This document shows positions 62,126 through 64,000 of a DNA stretch of 64,000 bases, piece after piece. The stretch comes from Anaerolineae bacterium (GTDB lineage: Bacteria > Chloroflexota > Anaerolineae > Promineifilales > Promineifilaceae). Under the pieces are notes generated by a model that was not told where the DNA came from, searched no databases, and was given only the letters and a program-made list of their open reading frames with translations. The position numbers and the translations under genes were made by a program. Position 1 is the first letter of the stretch, and each line of letters starts with the position of its first letter. The stretch is taken from contig JAHDWK010000017.1 of the NCBI GenBank assembly GCA_023382655.1, positions 62,001 through 126,000 of the forward strand, given 5' to 3'.

Positions 62126-64000
62126 TTATGAAACGAGACCCAGTTCACGGGCGCGGGCAATGGCCTGGGTGCGGCTGTTAACGCCCAATTTGCCATAGAT
62201 GTGCTCGGCATGTTTTTTAGCGGTCGCCACTGTAAATACCAGTTTATCGGCAATCTCCCGGTTGGAATACCCTTCACTCATCAGCCGCAGCACCTCCAAC
62301 TCTCGCTCACTCAACGGTTCCAGCAGCAAGCGATTGGCCGGTGGCGCTGCCGGTTGGGTGTTAACAGCCAACAGACGATTCAGATAAACAGCAGGCACAT
62401 CGGGCTGCTTTTGCAGCCGGGTTAACAAAGCCATCACCCCCTGTCCCGCATCCAGAAAGGTGCGCAGCAAACCCGCTGGCTCCGCCAGAGCCAGGGCACG
62501 GCGCACGGCCGTGTCTGCCTCATCCCCCTCACCCAACTGTGCCCGCAACAACCACAATTCCACCATATCCCGCACCCGCCCCGCCGCCTCTGCCGCCGGC
62601 AGCAGCGCCGCCACCAGAGTTGCCGCCTCCTGTCTCTGACGGCGCGCCAGGAAATAATACGCCTGGGTAATTTGCTGGCGGGCATAGACCTCGTGGCGCG
62701 GGTCGGCGGGGATGTCACGGCCGTCCGGCAGCCACGCCCCCGCCCTGCTCACATCCGCCTGTGCCAGCCAAAACCGGCTGATCAAGGCCAGCGTCAACAA
62801 CCGCCGCTGTGGGTGCGTGGCCTGAAGAACCCGCTGCTTTGCCTGCTGGATGGCCGCCGCCGCCGCTGTCATTTCCCCCTGCGCGGCATAAATCCGCGCC
62901 AGTAACGCATACCCATACGCATCCAGGCTCATCTGCTCAGCCTGGGATTGGGAGACGGCCGTTTGCCCATGCATCACGGCCGTGTCCAGCCTGTTCCACT
63001 CATAATTAATTTCGCCCAGAGCGATGTGCGCACCCACCACCGGCACTAAATGCGTCCAGCCGTGCGCGTCCGCTTCAGCCAGCAGTTGCGCCATCATCGT
63101 CTGCGCCACCGTCAGGTCGCCCTGCCCGATCAACACGTCCGCCAACTCCCGGCGGGCGCTGAGATTGATCAGAAAATTGCCGCCACGCTGGCTCATGGCC
63201 ACCACCTGGTGATAGAGGGGCACCGCCTGTCTTGTCTCACCCAACGTGCGGTAGGTGAAGGCCAGATGCCAGGCCAGCAGCGTGCGCAACGGCAGTTCGT
63301 CATCGGGCAGGCGGGCCAACGCCTGCTCCGAATCAGCAATGGTTTGCGCGGCGTCTTGCCGGGCAAAAGCCAGTGTAGCCCGGATGGCCAGCGCCGCGCC
63401 GCTCAGGGCACTGTCCAACATGGCCTGTTCATTAACCAGGACAGGTTGCAGCCAGCCTTCGGCCGCTTCCAGACGCCCGGCAAACAAATCTACCCATGCT
63501 TGCGCCAGGCTGAGCCGGGGATCGACCTGAAGCTGGGCCAGCGGCAGCGCCGCCAGCCACGCCTGAATTGAAGCCAGTTCGCCGCGAGCAACGGCCGTGT
63601 GCGCCACTTGAGCAATGATCTGCCCCGCCATCTCCAACTCACCTGCCGCCAGCGCATGATGAATCGCCTCAGGCCACAACTGCTGCCTGGCAAACCAGGC
63701 AGCGGCGCGTTGGTGAATCTGGCGCTGTACCGATTTAGCCACTGTTTGCGCCACTCGAAAACGCAGCAGATCGGCAAACAGGTGATGGTAACGATACCAG
63801 GTGCGTTCGTTGTCCAGGGGGATGAGGAAGAGGTTGGCTTTGTCCAGGTATTCCAATAGAGATTGGAGATTTGAGATTGGAGATGATCGCTCGCCAGCAT
63901 TCAGGGCGGCTTCACACAGAGAGGCGCAGAAGCGGTCAAACACGGCCGTTTGCAGTAGGAAATCCTGGATAGCGGTTGACTGCCGGGCCAACACCTCTTC
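62126..64000 (-). CDS. MalT-like LuxR-family regulator (STAND), 5' end cut by window
   Basis: At least 624 residues are in the window. The visible part begins in the helical arm after the ATPase (FLLQTAVFDRF ... LCEAAL, as in MalT), continues with TPR repeats, and ends with a LuxR helix-turn-helix (LSERELEVLRLMSEGYSNREIADKL). The P-loop lies beyond the right edge. Probably an ATP- and ligand-controlled activator. Several ACGGCCGT copies occur in it. Regulon unknown. Confidence 0.85.
   Translation of the reverse strand, partial: EEVLARQSTAIQDFLLQTAVFDRFCASLCEAALNAGERSSPISNLQSLLEYLDKANLFLIPLDNERTWYRYHHLFADLLRFRVAQTVAKSVQRQIHQRAAAWFARQQLWPEAIHHALAAGELEMAGQIIAQVAHTAVARGELASIQAWLAALPLAQLQVDPRLSLAQAWVDLFAGRLEAAEGWLQPVLVNEQAMLDSALSGAALAIRATLAFARQDAAQTIADSEQALARLPDDELPLRTLLAWHLAFTYRTLGETRQAVPLYHQVVAMSQRGGNFLINLSARRELADVLIGQGDLTVAQTMMAQLLAEADAHGWTHLVPVVGAHIALGEINYEWNRLDTAVMHGQTAVSQSQAEQMSLDAYGYALLARIYAAQGEMTAAAAAIQQAKQRVLQATHPQRRLLTLALISRFWLAQADVSRAGAWLPDGRDIPADPRHEVYARQQITQAYYFLARRQRQEAATLVAALLPAAEAAGRVRDMVELWLLRAQLGEGDEADTAVRRALALAEPAGLLRTFLDAGQGVMALLTRLQKQPDVPAVYLNRLLAVNTQPAAPPANRLLLEPLSERELEVLRLMSEGYSNREIADKLVFTVATAKKHAEHIYGKLGVNSRTQAIARARELGLVS

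Larger units (their letters stand above)
256..63949. repeat. Highly iterated palindrome ACGGCCGT across the window
   Basis: About 140 copies counted by eye, from 256–263 to 63942–63949, in both genes and spacers. Because the word is its own complement it reads the same on both strands. Chance would give about one to three copies in 64 kb. In genes it falls in all three codon phases (Thr-Ala-Val, x-Gly-Arg, and Arg-Pro). Gaps without any copy include 28017–29850, 39370–42140, 44470–46120, 51870–53540 and 56380–57860. Confidence 0.9.

Noticed and set aside
256..63949. ACGGCCGT considered as operator of a single regulator
   Set aside because: About 140 copies, mostly inside genes and in all phases, is far too many and too evenly spread for a classical operator.

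Overview
The window looks like a chromosomal segment of a filamentous-type Chloroflexota bacterium (Anaerolineae or a near relative). This is inferred, not proven. The reasons are the gene style: large STAND regulators (BTAD–NB-ARC, XRE–NB-ARC, MalT-like LuxR), lipoproteins with Pro/Thr/Glu-rich tethers behind the lipobox, a CUT1 sugar ABC system without its own ATPase, and many hairpin-forming intergenic repeats. No rRNA, tRNA, CRISPR array, transposase or phage gene was seen.

Layout. 0–5.7 kb: a partial BTAD–NB-ARC–TPR regulator, a putative gluzincin protease, a small membrane protein and a membrane-anchored Mrr-type nuclease. 5.7–8.9 kb: a leftward TetR-controlled ABC exporter operon with a clear promoter and operator. 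9–17 kb: an SLC13-type permease with four RCK_C domains, an exported bactofilin-like protein, Cu/Zn superoxide dismutase, an amidohydrolase lipoprotein and small membrane proteins. 17–21.9 kb: a degenerate sensor kinase lacking its phospho-accepting His, a diheme cytochrome c, a full NarL-type sensor kinase and its response regulator. 21.9–31 kb (leftward): XRE–NB-ARC regulator, beta-helix surface protein, amine oxidase, TauE-like permease, DNA polymerase III delta, DUF6391 protein. 31–45.8 kb (leftward): a coherent beta-glucan/oligosaccharide operon (LacI, ROK kinase, binding protein, two permeases, GH39/51-like hydrolase, exported GH3, two GH94 phosphorylases) behind a good promoter with a perfect 24-bp operator. 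45.8–57.6 kb: esterase, orphan PycTM-like protein, lipoprotein, YchF GTPase, a toxin–antitoxin-like pair between two 110-bp direct repeats, HD hydrolase, a TolB-like propeller, then PA14-GH3, GH16 laminarinase and DUF429. 57.7–64 kb (leftward): M42 peptidase, GNAT, tandem DJ-1/PfpI protein, a GNAT ORF fused in frame to a lipoprotein, and a partial MalT-like regulator.

How it works together. Secreted GH16 and lipid-anchored GH3/GH39-like enzymes would cut external beta-glucan; the ABC system imports oligosaccharides; GH94 enzymes and the PA14-GH3 split them inside; the ROK kinase phosphorylates free sugar; LacI senses the supply.

The most striking signal is not a gene. The palindrome ACGGCCGT occurs about 140 times by hand count (roughly one per 450 bp) in genes and spacers and in all codon phases, like HIP1 of cyanobacteria. 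A second signal is a set of intergenic palindromic repeats that often contain the stop codon of the neighbouring gene.
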